Part shown: positions 8,979 to 16,401 of the stretch, in pieces
How the letters are laid out: each line of letters starts with the position of its first letter
Numbering within the stretch: position 1 is the stretch's first letter
Assembly: GCA_041391505.1 (NCBI GenBank)
Contig: JAWKNW010000002.1
Span: 1-64,000, forward strand
Reading direction: 5' to 3'
Origin: Rhodothermales bacterium
Lineage (GTDB): Bacteria > Bacteroidota > Rhodothermia > Rhodothermales > JAHQVL01
DNA: 64,000 bases
The notes under the pieces: model-generated
The model's database searches: none
What the model was told of the DNA's origin: nothing
The model's input: only the letters and a program-made list of their open reading frames with translations
Made by a program: the position numbers and the translations under genes

Positions 8979-9040
8979 GTCCCTCGTGCGAAATACGGCG
9001 CCAGTGCGTATCATCCCGGCGGTACGCTATCCCACAACCC

Positions 9041-9475
9041 ATGACGATCGAAACCGCGACCGCCGTCACTGACGAACTCGTTGCAGCCTTCGGCCGGCTG
9101 GTCCCCCACCTGACCGACTCGGTGGCTCCGCCCGACCGCGACGCGCTCGCTCGTCTGCTCGATTCCGGCGGCACGACGCTCCTGCTGGCCCGTCTCGACG
9201 GGACCGTCGAGGGCGCGCTGGCGCTGGCGATGTACCGGATTCCCACGGGCGTCCGGGCGTGGATTGAGGACGTCGTCGTGACGCCGGCCGCGCGCGGGCG
9301 AGGGGTCGGGCAGGCGCTGGTCGAACACGCGCTGGAGCTGGCCCGCGAGGCCGGCGCGGCGAGTGTGGAGCTGACGTCGCGGCCGGAGCGGGAGGCGGCC
9401 AACCGGCTCTACCGCCGGCTGGGCTTCGACCAGCGTATCACCAACGTCTACCGTTTCACCTTCGATCGTCCCTGA
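9041..9475 (+). CDS. GNAT family N-acetyltransferase
   Basis: 144 aa, within the usual size of single-domain GNATs. The acetyl-CoA binding signature is clear in the middle (VVTPAARGRGVGQALV, the R/Q-x-x-G-x-G/A loop), followed by the alpha4/beta region LTSRPEREAANRLYRRLGF, which is the standard GNAT motif B. It transfers an acetyl group from acetyl-CoA to an amine; the substrate cannot be read from the sequence. Its stop lies 5 bp before the ATG of the ABC ATPase, so the two are probably co-transcribed, though a functional link is unknown. Confidence 0.88.
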   Translation: MTIETATAVTDELVAAFGRLVPHLTDSVAPPDRDALARLLDSGGTTLLLARLDGTVEGALALAMYRIPTGVRAWIEDVVVTPAARGRGVGQALVEHALELAREAGAASVELTSRPEREAANRLYRRLGFDQRITNVYRFTFDRP

Positions 9476-9480
9476 TCCCG

Positions 9481-10221
9481 ATGGCCGATTTTCCCCTGTT
9501 GCGCGTCGACCGCGTGTCGAAACGGTTCGGCGCCGTGCAGGCGTTGTCCGAGGTCAGCCTCGACGTGCGCGGCGGCGAGGTGATCGCCCTGCTGGGCGAC
9601 AACGGCGCCGGCAAATCGACCCTGATCAAAGTCATCGCCGGCAACATCGCGCCCGACGAGGGCGACATCCTGGTCGACGGCGCATCGGTGCTGCCGCTGT
9701 CGCCGGCGCGCTCCCGGTCGCTCGGGATCGAGACGGTGTATCAGGACCTGTCGCTGTGCCCCAACCTCGGGGTGGTCGCCAACTTTTTCATGGGGCGCGA
9801 ACGGGTGCGCCGGCGTTTTGGCCTGCCTATGCTCGATGAACAGGCGATGGCGACGGAGACCGTGGAGGCGCTCGAGCGCATCGGCGCGAAGCTGCCGTCG
9901 GTCGATGCGCACGTGGGGCAGCTGTCCGGCGGCCAGCGCCAGGCCATCGAGCTGGCGCGGTTCGTCCACTGGGGCGGCCGGCTGGTCATCCTCGACGAGC
10001 CCTTCGCCGCCCTGAGCGTCGAGCAGACGCGCCGGGGCCTCGATCTCATCCAGCGCGTGCGCGAGCGCGGCATCGCCGTGATCGTCATCACCCACAACAT
10101 GGCGCACGCCTTCCGGGGCACCGACCGGGTCGTCGTGCTGCGTCAGGGCCGCGTCGTCAGCGACAAGCCGACGGCGGAGACGAACGCCGACGAGGCCGTT
10201 TCGGCAATAACGGGCGATTGA
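9481..10221 (+). CDS. Sugar ABC transporter ATP-binding protein, single domain
   Basis: 246 aa. Complete ABC cassette: Walker A GDNGAGKST (39-47), Q-loop YQDL, signature LSGGQRQ (148-154), Walker B LVILDE (168-173) and the switch histidine in VITHNMA. The style (IALLGDNGAGKSTLIK, CPNLGVVANFFMGRE) is that of the carbohydrate CUT2 family (RbsA, XylG, FrcA). RbsA and XylG are about 500 aa with two cassettes; this one has only one, as in FrcA-type systems, and presumably homodimerises. The binding protein (10776) and permease (11907) follow on the same strand, interrupted by a small opposite-strand gene. Confidence 0.92.
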   Translation: MADFPLLRVDRVSKRFGAVQALSEVSLDVRGGEVIALLGDNGAGKSTLIKVIAGNIAPDEGDILVDGASVLPLSPARSRSLGIETVYQDLSLCPNLGVVANFFMGRERVRRRFGLPMLDEQAMATETVEALERIGAKLPSVDAHVGQLSGGQRQAIELARFVHWGGRLVILDEPFAALSVEQTRRGLDLIQRVRERGIAVIVITHNMAHAFRGTDRVVVLRQGRVVSDKPTAETNADEAVSAITGD

Positions 10222-10266
10222 ACTGCCCCCACGGTAAGCCGGCGAACGACGGCCTGCCGCTGCATC

Positions 10267-10551
10267 CTACACGGCAACTGAGACCAGTACTTGCGCCTGA
10301 GGCGCACCGGCGAGTCCCGGCGAGTTCGCCGGTGTTGACCACACGTTTGCTTCGAGGAACTGCTTGAATTTTTCTGCCTCGGCCGCCGAGTTAAAATCTA
10401 AATCGACCAGTATGTACTGATCGTCACTGGCAGGTTGAAAAATCCGAAACGAGCGAACGCCACCCCGCTCTCTTGCATCGGCAAATCTGCCGAACGCCGT
10501 CAACCAAGTTTGGAGATCGTTAATGGCGTGTTCGATGCGTAGCGTTGCCAT
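10267..10551 (-). CDS. Small conserved hypothetical protein, ABM/cyclase-like fold
   Basis: 94 aa, no signal peptide or cysteines. The sequence (MATLRIEHAINDLQTWLTAF, SFRIFQPASDDQYILVDLDF, AAEAEKFKQFLEANVW) has the beta-alpha-beta look of the dimeric alpha/beta-barrel superfamily of small monooxygenase- or cyclase-like proteins, but I see no catalytic signature. It sits on the opposite strand between the ATPase and the binding protein of the sugar transporter, splitting an otherwise co-directional set. The 224 bp between its start and the next gene is more AT-rich than the surroundings and probably holds promoters in both directions. Function unknown. Confidence 0.72.
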   Translation of the reverse strand: MATLRIEHAINDLQTWLTAFGRFADARERGGVRSFRIFQPASDDQYILVDLDFNSAAEAEKFKQFLEANVWSTPANSPGLAGAPQAQVLVSVAV

Positions 10552-10775
10552 AAGCCCTGATTCCTGCCTCTACGGCGGCTCTGGTTGTGTGGGGAGGATC
10601 CCTTACCGGTCGCCCGCATCTAGTGTAGATCCTGGCAGGCATCCTGGTTTGCTCTGCTACAGATAACGTAGCGTCATAATTCTACGGGTTAAACGACACA
10701 CAGGGTCAAGTCGCTAGGACGCAATGCCCACTTTCCAGTATACTTAGCCCTATTGAAACCCGCACCATATATCCA

Positions 10776-11777
10776 ATGAAATATCTGCTTCTCCTTACGC
10801 TGCTCCTCCTCGCCGGCTGCGCCGCCGGCGATACCGGCAAGGGCACCGTCATCTACCTCGCCCCCACCCTGCTCGACGAGTTCCAGACCGAATCGGTGTC
10901 GACCATCGAGTCGGCCCTAAAAGCCAGCGGGTATGCCGTGCGGACGCTCGACGGGCAGAACCGGTCGGACATCCAGCTCAACCAGCTTGACGACGCCCTG
11001 CTGCTGAACCCGAAGGCCGTGATCGTCAGCGCCGTAGATTTCGACGCCGTCGGCCCCGGCATCGAGAAGGTGCGCGCGGCCGGCATCCCGGTGATCTCGT
11101 ACGACCGCCTCATCACGAGCACAAAGCTGGACCTGACGGTCGTCGCCGGCACCGTCGAGATCGGCGAAATCGCCGCCCGCGAGATCGCCCGATTGCTCGA
11201 GGGCCGGCATGGGTCGGTTCGCGGCACGGTCCTCCAGATCCTGGGCGACCCGGGCGACAACTACACGCTCGACATCCAGAAAGGCTTTGAAGACGTGATG
11301 GCGGCGTATCCGGACGTGACGATCCTCTCGAACGCCGCGCTGCAGTGGGAGGCCGCCAACGCCGGCGACATCGCCGAGGACCAGCTGCTCGTTCACCCCG
11401 AAATCGACCTCATCTTCGTGCATGCGGCCCACCTCGCGGTGCCGGTCGTGGCCGCGATGGAGGCACGGGGCAAGCAGCCGGGCGACGTCATGCTCGTCAG
11501 CTCCAACGGCGCGCCCGTCGGGCTGGACCTCATCCGCCAGGGCTGGGAGCAGGTGGAGGTCGAACAGCCGCTCTACGCCCAGGTGTACGGCATCATCGAA
11601 TTTCTGGACCGGCTGATCGCCGGCGAGGCGCTGACCCCGGGCAGCTACACCATCCTCGGCCTGGAGAGCACGCTGACCGACGAGCCCTGGGGCCCCACCC
11701 TCAAGATCCCCGGCGCGGCCATCCGCGCGGACAACGTCGACGACCCGCGGTTCTGGGGGAATCTGACGCCTCCCTGA
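10776..11777 (+). CDS. Sugar ABC transporter substrate-binding lipoprotein (XylF/RbsB-like)
   Basis: 333 aa. Signal peptide with lipobox LLLAGC (Cys15), so membrane-anchored as expected for a binding protein in an organism with an outer membrane. The rest is a periplasmic-binding-protein-like fold of the pentose type: repeated LNQLDDALLLNPKAVIVSAV, IPVISYDRLI, LQILGDPGDNYTLDIQKGF and IFVHAAHLAVPVVAAMEARG. The IPVISYDRLI and GDPGDNY stretches resemble xylose-binding XylF more than ribose-binding RbsB; the exact sugar is not certain. The permease follows 129 bp downstream. Confidence 0.88.
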   Translation: MKYLLLLTLLLLAGCAAGDTGKGTVIYLAPTLLDEFQTESVSTIESALKASGYAVRTLDGQNRSDIQLNQLDDALLLNPKAVIVSAVDFDAVGPGIEKVRAAGIPVISYDRLITSTKLDLTVVAGTVEIGEIAAREIARLLEGRHGSVRGTVLQILGDPGDNYTLDIQKGFEDVMAAYPDVTILSNAALQWEAANAGDIAEDQLLVHPEIDLIFVHAAHLAVPVVAAMEARGKQPGDVMLVSSNGAPVGLDLIRQGWEQVEVEQPLYAQVYGIIEFLDRLIAGEALTPGSYTILGLESTLTDEPWGPTLKIPGAAIRADNVDDPRFWGNLTPP

Positions 11778-11796
11778 TGCCCCTGCATCTGGGAGG

Positions 11797-11866
11797 GTTT
11801 CATGTTTCAGGTTACACGTTTCATGTTGGTGGACCGCATCGTCATCCCCAATCGGGGTTGGGGATG
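11797..11866. repeat. Reiterated-word stretch plus short GC palindrome
   Basis: 11797-11834 repeats the word GTTTCATG (GTTTCATGTTTCAGG, then CGTTTCATG). At 11843-11866 lies a separate palindrome, CATCCCCAA, a six-base spacer, then TTGGGGATG, with an inner CCCC/GGGG symmetry. A near copy of the palindrome is found at 14981-15003. Both sit in intergenic DNA, here between the binding protein and the permease. Confidence 0.68.
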
Positions 11867-11906
11867 GCTACCGCGACGTTCGCCAATTCGACGCTACATA
11901 CCACAC

Positions 11907-12899
11907 ATGCCCACAGCCACCCTTTCGGCCAGACCCGCCATCCTCCCTAGCCTCATCGATCATCTGGTGTGGATCATCCTCGCCGGCGTGCTCGTGGTGT
12001 GTTCGCTGACTATCGAGAACTTCTTCCAGACCGGCATCTTCGTCAACATCGCGCGGCAGGCGACGTTTGTGGGCATCCTCTCCGCCGGCCTCGCGCTGGT
12101 GATCATCGCGGGGCATATGGACCTGTCGATCGAGTCGGTGATGGCGTTTTCGGCGATGCTGGCCGCGTATCTCGTCGGGTCGAACGGGGCCGGACTCGGG
12201 TTGGCGATCCCCGTCTGGGCGACGCTGTTGCTGTCGCTGGCGGTGGGCGCCGGCGTGGGGCTCCTCAACGGCTGGCTGGTGATCCGGCTGAAGATCAACG
12301 CGTTTATCGTGACGCTCGCGACGTTCATCACCGTCCGCGGCCTCGCGCTGGTGCTGGCCGGCGGGCGGTCGGTGTTCGGCCTGCCGGATGCCTTCCGGGG
12401 CGTCGCCAACGCGGAGCTGCTGGGGATCCCCGTTCTGGTGCTCATCCTGGCCGCCGTCTACGGGGTTTTGCACGTGGTGCTGACGCGGATGCGGTTCGGG
12501 CGCTACCTGTACATGATCGGGGGGAACGCGACGGCGCCGTTCCGCGCCGGCATCGCGGTGGACCGCATCCTGTGGCAGGCGTTCGTGCTTTCGGGCGTGC
12601 TGGCCGCACTGGCCGGGTGGCTGCTGGCGTCGCGGACGAACGGGGCGACGGCCAACCTCGGGACGGGGATGCTCTTCGAGGCCTTTGCGGCGGTCGTGAT
12701 CGGCGGGGTGAGTCTGACGGGCGGCGTGGGCCGGCTGAGCGGCGTGATCGCCGGCGTGCTGCTCCTGAGCACCATCGACACCGCGATCAACGTGATGGGC
12801 CTACCGCCCCACTACATGCAGGTCATCCGCGGCGGCCTCGTGCTGCTCGCGGTGCTGTTCGACTCGGCGAAGACCTCGCTGCGCCGGCTGGCGGAGTGA
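11907..12899 (+). CDS. Sugar ABC transporter permease (RbsC/XylH-like)
   Basis: 330 aa. The start at 11907 is preferred to an in-frame ATG at 11802, because the extra 35 residues would be translated from repetitive intergenic DNA. About nine hydrophobic segments, with the CUT2 permease hallmarks VGILSAGLALVIIAGHMDLS near the N-terminus, GLLNGWLVIRLKINAFIVTL centrally and AFAAVVIGGVSLTGGVGRLS toward the C-terminus. It forms the transmembrane channel for the single-domain ATPase (9481) and the binding lipoprotein (10776). With these three proteins the importer looks complete. Confidence 0.9.
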   Translation: MPTATLSARPAILPSLIDHLVWIILAGVLVVCSLTIENFFQTGIFVNIARQATFVGILSAGLALVIIAGHMDLSIESVMAFSAMLAAYLVGSNGAGLGLAIPVWATLLLSLAVGAGVGLLNGWLVIRLKINAFIVTLATFITVRGLALVLAGGRSVFGLPDAFRGVANAELLGIPVLVLILAAVYGVLHVVLTRMRFGRYLYMIGGNATAPFRAGIAVDRILWQAFVLSGVLAALAGWLLASRTNGATANLGTGMLFEAFAAVVIGGVSLTGGVGRLSGVIAGVLLLSTIDTAINVMGLPPHYMQVIRGGLVLLAVLFDSAKTSLRRLAE

Positions 12900-12940
12900 C
12901 GCACGTAAATGCACGCATTCTGGCGAATCCAACTGTTTTC

Positions 12941-13013
12941 GGTTTGAGGGTACACGTTGAAGCTTTAAGCACAGGGAGTCCCGTCTTGAACCTTACCCAT
13001 TGAACCTTGAACC
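12941..13013. repeat. Imperfect inverted repeat with reiterated-word arms
   Basis: The left arm (12941-12969) is GGTTTGAGGGTACACGTTGA and following. The right arm (12984-13013) is CTTGAACCTTACCCATTGAA then CCTTGAACC. It uses the same GGTTCAA/TTGAACC word as the repeats at 3404 and 4885, here between the convergent permease and etfA genes. Confidence 0.7.
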
Positions 13014-13017
13014 GGTG

Positions 13018-13039
13018 CGAAAATCCAGCAGGATTTTCG
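13018..13039. terminator. Stem-loop between convergent genes
   Basis: A perfect 9-bp stem, CGAAAATCC and GGATTTTCG, with a four-base loop AGCA. It lies between the sugar permease (plus strand) and etfA (minus strand), where a bidirectional terminator is expected. There is no long T-run on either side, so intrinsic termination is plausible but not certain. Confidence 0.5.
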
Positions 13040-13049
13040 TACGAAGCGC

Positions 13050-14015
13050 TCAGCCCTTCACCTTCTTGACCGCCTCGGTCATCGCCGGCAGGACCTCGAA
13101 CACGTCGCCGACGATCCCGTAATCGGCCACTTTGAAGATGGGCGCCTCGGGGTCCTTGTTGACGGCGACGATGTATTTGGAGGACGACATGCCGGCCACG
13201 TGCTGGATGGCGCCGGAGATGCCGCAGGCGATGTAAAGCGTCGGCGATACCGTCTTGCCCGTCTGCCCGATGTGTTCTTCGTGGGGGCGCCAGCCGTCGT
13301 CGGAGACCGGGCGCGAGCAGCCCGTCGCCGCGCCGAGGGCGCCGGCGAGGTCTTCGATGATGCCCCACTTGTCGGCCCCCTGGAGGCCGCGGCCGCCGCT
13401 GACGATGATGTCGGCTTCCGTCACGTCCAGCTTGTCGCTGCTGCCGCCCTCATAGGCCTCGACGACGACGAGCGGCTGGGGCACGGTCACGCTCAACGTC
13501 TCGACCCGGCCGGCGACGGGCGCTTCCGCCGCCTTGATCGATTTCGACCGGAAGGTGGCCATCACCACGGGGCCGGTCACCTTGACCTCCGCGAGCGCCT
13601 TGCCGGCGTACATCGGGCGCGTGAAGACGATGGATCCGGCATCGACGCGGAAGGCGGTGCAGTCCTGCGCCAGGCCGGCGCCGAGCGCCTGCGCGGCGCG
13701 CGCCATGACATCCTTCCCCGTGAAGGTCGCCCCCATCAGCACCACCGAAGCGTTTTGCTGCCGGGCGACGTCGGCCACGACCGCGGCATACGCATCCGGG
13801 CTGAACGCCTCGAGCTTCGGGTCTTCCACCACGTAGGTCGTCCCGACCCCGTACGCCGCCGCCTCGCCGGCGTGCGCGGCGACACCGCTGCCGCCGATCA
13901 TCAGCGCCGCCACGTCCTTCGACAGGGCCTTGCCGAGTTCAACGGCCGCCGTAAACACTTCGTGATTGATCGGGCGAACGCTGCCCTGCAGGATATCGGT
14001 AATGACGAGGATCAT
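13050..14015 (-). CDS. etfA: Electron transfer flavoprotein subunit alpha
   Basis: 321 aa, normal ETF-alpha length. The C-terminal FAD domain carries the family signature: GGRGLQGADKWGIIEDLA, GCSRPVSDDGW, GQTGKTVSPTLYIACGISGA (the family motif, usually PxLYIAxGISGAIQH) and IVAVNKDPEAPIFKVADYGI. ETF shuttles electrons from acyl-CoA dehydrogenases to a membrane quinone reductase. It is the last gene of a minus-strand set acyl-CoA dehydrogenase, etfB, etfA; the 140 bp between etfB and etfA hold an unusual repeat. The likely electron acceptor is the split oxidoreductase at 3526-5775. Confidence 0.96.
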   Translation of the reverse strand: MILVITDILQGSVRPINHEVFTAAVELGKALSKDVAALMIGGSGVAAHAGEAAAYGVGTTYVVEDPKLEAFSPDAYAAVVADVARQQNASVVLMGATFTGKDVMARAAQALGAGLAQDCTAFRVDAGSIVFTRPMYAGKALAEVKVTGPVVMATFRSKSIKAAEAPVAGRVETLSVTVPQPLVVVEAYEGGSSDKLDVTEADIIVSGGRGLQGADKWGIIEDLAGALGAATGCSRPVSDDGWRPHEEHIGQTGKTVSPTLYIACGISGAIQHVAGMSSSKYIVAVNKDPEAPIFKVADYGIVGDVFEVLPAMTEAVKKVKG

Positions 14016-14021
14016 GGGAGA

Positions 14022-14160
14022 GATCGTAAAATGGAAATCGTAAATCGCAAAATGGAGCGCGTAAATCGCAAGGCGGGATGACGTGTCGCAGATCGGAAAC
14101 GGCGTTCTGTTCGCAAAAAGCGATCAATTTGCCTTCTGCGATCTGCGATTTCCGATCAAA
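14022..14160. repeat. Imperfect inverted repeat of GTAAATCGCAA words between etfB and etfA
   Basis: The left arm (14022-14071) repeats ATCGTAAA / ATCGTAAATCGCAAAATGGA / GCGTAAATCGCAA. The right arm (14133-14160) is CTGCGATCTGCGATTTCCGA and following, the complement of the same words. It occupies almost the whole gap between two genes whose products form one heterodimer, so it would lie inside their shared transcript. Confidence 0.72.
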
Positions 14161-14905
14161 TCACCCTGGCTTCTTCATGCAGCAGCCGGACCACCTCGGC
14201 GGCATCGGCAGCGCCGTTGGTGAAGAGCTTGCTTCCGGATTTCTGGGGCGGCAGCGTGAGTTTTTCGATGCGGAGCGCCGGCGCCTGGAGCGTCGGCTGC
14301 GCCACGTCGATCGGGACGCGCTTCGCCTGCATGATGCCGCGGAGCGAGCGGTAGCGCGGTTCGTTCAGATGCCGGTTCGCGCCGATCACCGCCGGCAGGC
14401 TGAACCGCAGTTTTTCGTGCCCGCCCTCGACTTCTCGAAGCGCCGTCGCCTGGTTGCCGTCGATCTCCAGCTTCACGACCACCGTCGCGCACGGGATGCC
14501 GAGGATCTGCGCGAGCCGGGAGGGCACCTGCCCGTGGTCGTCGTCGATCGCCTGGCGGCCGGTGAAGATGATATCGAAGCCGGCGGGGCCGAGGACGTCG
14601 GCCAGCGCCTTCGCGGTGACGGCCGGATCGGCCGGCACGGCGTCGCAGTGCACCCGGATGGCCTTGTGGGCGCCCATCGCCAGGGCTTCACGAATCGTCT
14701 TCTCCACCGAAGGCGGCCCCATCACCACGACGGTCACCTCGCCGCCGTTCGTCTCGCTCAGTTTTACCGCCTCTTCGATCGCAAACTCGTCGTAGGGGCT
14801 GATAATCCACTGGATGCCGTCTTCCTGAATCGACGTTCCATCCGCCGCGATCTGCACCTTCGTCGTGGTGTCAGGCGTGGCTTTTACACAGACTGCGAGT
14901 TTCAT
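14156..14905 (-). CDS. etfB: Electron transfer flavoprotein subunit beta
   Basis: 249 aa, typical for ETF-beta. It begins MKLAVCVKATPDTTTKVQI and contains the family features NPYDEFAIEEAVKL-like SPYDEFAIEEAVKLSE, VVVMGPPSVEKTIREALAMGA, FDIIFTGRQAIDDDHGQVPS and the recognition-loop region ALREVEGGHEKLRFSLPAVI. It binds AMP and forms the heterodimer with the alpha subunit encoded immediately downstream. The order dehydrogenase, beta, alpha on one strand supports a beta-oxidation electron-transfer operon. Confidence 0.96.
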   Translation of the reverse strand: MKLAVCVKATPDTTTKVQIAADGTSIQEDGIQWIISPYDEFAIEEAVKLSETNGGEVTVVVMGPPSVEKTIREALAMGAHKAIRVHCDAVPADPAVTAKALADVLGPAGFDIIFTGRQAIDDDHGQVPSRLAQILGIPCATVVVKLEIDGNQATALREVEGGHEKLRFSLPAVIGANRHLNEPRYRSLRGIMQAKRVPIDVAQPTLQAPALRIEKLTLPPQKSGSKLFTNGAADAAEVVRLLHEEARVI

Positions 14906-14980
14906 AGATACCGTAACGTGTGCTTTGAATTAGCCCTTATTAAACACGTGCAACCCTGAACGATGCGCAATCCCTACTGG

Positions 14981-15003
14981 ATCCCCGATCGGGGTCGGGG
15001 ATG
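14981..15003. repeat. Short GC palindrome, second copy
   Basis: ATCCCCGA, then TCGGGG, then TCGGGGATG. Apart from two C/T or A/G changes this equals the palindrome at 11843-11866, and the changes keep the arms paired (CCCCAA/TTGGGG there, CCCCGA/TCGGGG here). It lies in the 145-bp gap between the acyl-CoA dehydrogenase and etfB. Confidence 0.7.
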
Positions 15004-15050
15004 ACGAACCGCTTTGAGACTACCGGGCGACAGCTGTTTGAACCTGAGAC

Positions 15051-16199
15051 CTACAATCCCAGCCACTTGGCGAGGATGTTGCGCTGGATCTCGTTCGTGC
15101 CGGAGTAGATCTTGCCGCCGATCGAGTCGCGCAGGGCGCGTTCGACTTCATATTCGGTGGTGAAGCCGTTGCCGCCGAAGATCTGGACGGTGTCGAGCGC
15201 GGTCTGGACCAGCGCTTCGGCCACGAAGATCTTCGTCATGGACGCATCGATGGCCACGTCGCGGGCCTTGTCGAGCCGGCTCGCGCCTTTATACGTGATC
15301 AGGCGGGCGGCGTCGAGGCGGATCTTCATGTCGGCGATCTTGTGCGAAACGGCTTCGTACTTGCCGATCGGCTGACCGAAGGCCGTGCGTTCCTTTGCGT
15401 AGGCGACCGACTTGTCCAGCAGCCGCTGCATCGTGCCGCAGTGTTTGGCGCCGATGCAGACGCGCTCCCACTCCATCGACTGGGTGAAGATGTTCGTGCC
15501 GGCGCCCTCGCCGCCCACGAGCGCCGAATCGGGCACCCAGACGTTATCGAGCACCACCTCGCCGATCGGCGACGTGCGGAGCCCCATCTTCTCGAACTTC
15601 TGGCCGGGATTAAATCCCCCTTCCCCTTTTTCGACGAGGAAAACGGACGTCCCGCCGTAATATCCTTTTTCGATATCGGTCATCGCGTACACGATAGCCA
15701 GATCCGCGACCGGACCGTTCGTGCTCCAGATCTTCGTGCCGTTGATCCGGTAGCCGTTCCCGTCGCGGATGGCGCGCGTCTTCATCGCGTAGGCGTCCGA
15801 CCCGGTGCCGGGCTCGGACATCGCGTTCACGGCGATCATGGTGCCGTTGCTGAGTTTCGGCAGGTATTTACGCTTCTGCTCCTCGCTCCCGTGCATCGTA
15901 ACCGGGATGACGCAGGCCAGCAGGTGTGCGCAGATCGAAAACGAAAGCCCGCTGTCCGCCGAACCGTAGCCGAGCGCCTCGAGCGCCACGGCCGTCGACA
16001 CCGGATCGAGCCCGAGGCCGCCGTATTCTTCCGGCACAGGCAATCCCTGAAGGCCCATTTCGCCGCATTTCAACCACAATTCGTGCGGAAATTCCTGGTT
16101 GCGGTCGCGCTCGATGACGCCTTCGCTCAATTCTCTCCGGGCAAACGAGACAATTTCATCCCGGAGTATCTTCTGGTCTTCCGTCAGAGAAAAATCCAT
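15051..16199 (-). CDS. Acyl-CoA dehydrogenase
   Basis: 382 aa, the standard length. N-terminal MDFSLTEDQKILRDEIVSFA, FAD-binding middle (AVNAMSEPGTGSDAYAMKT, which is the ACAD signature with the substrate/flavin serine-threonine region), and the C-terminal catalytic region YSGTNEIQRNILAKWLGL, in which the glutamate is the family's usual catalytic base. It oxidises acyl-CoA thioesters to enoyl-CoA and hands electrons to ETF, encoded directly downstream. Chain-length or branched-chain preference cannot be read with confidence. It heads the minus-strand ETF set; the 202 bp upstream (16200-16401) contains no gene and probably carries its promoter. Confidence 0.95.
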   Translation of the reverse strand: MDFSLTEDQKILRDEIVSFARRELSEGVIERDRNQEFPHELWLKCGEMGLQGLPVPEEYGGLGLDPVSTAVALEALGYGSADSGLSFSICAHLLACVIPVTMHGSEEQKRKYLPKLSNGTMIAVNAMSEPGTGSDAYAMKTRAIRDGNGYRINGTKIWSTNGPVADLAIVYAMTDIEKGYYGGTSVFLVEKGEGGFNPGQKFEKMGLRTSPIGEVVLDNVWVPDSALVGGEGAGTNIFTQSMEWERVCIGAKHCGTMQRLLDKSVAYAKERTAFGQPIGKYEAVSHKIADMKIRLDAARLITYKGASRLDKARDVAIDASMTKIFVAEALVQTALDTVQIFGGNGFTTEYEVERALRDSIGGKIYSGTNEIQRNILAKWLGL

Positions 16200-16401
16200 A
16201 TATAAAACGCTGATACCGTTGTGAGTCTATCGAATCCGTGCGGGTGGATATGCGGGGAAGCCTGGAACCGTGTGCAATCCTACCCTCTGTCCTTTCAGGA
16301 TTCGGCCACTACGGAGAACGGCTGTGGCCGGGATCAAATACTCCCGGCAGTATCGGCGATGGAGCGGCGAACGTTTAGCGCGGGCGTCACACGGCGTCAA
16401 C

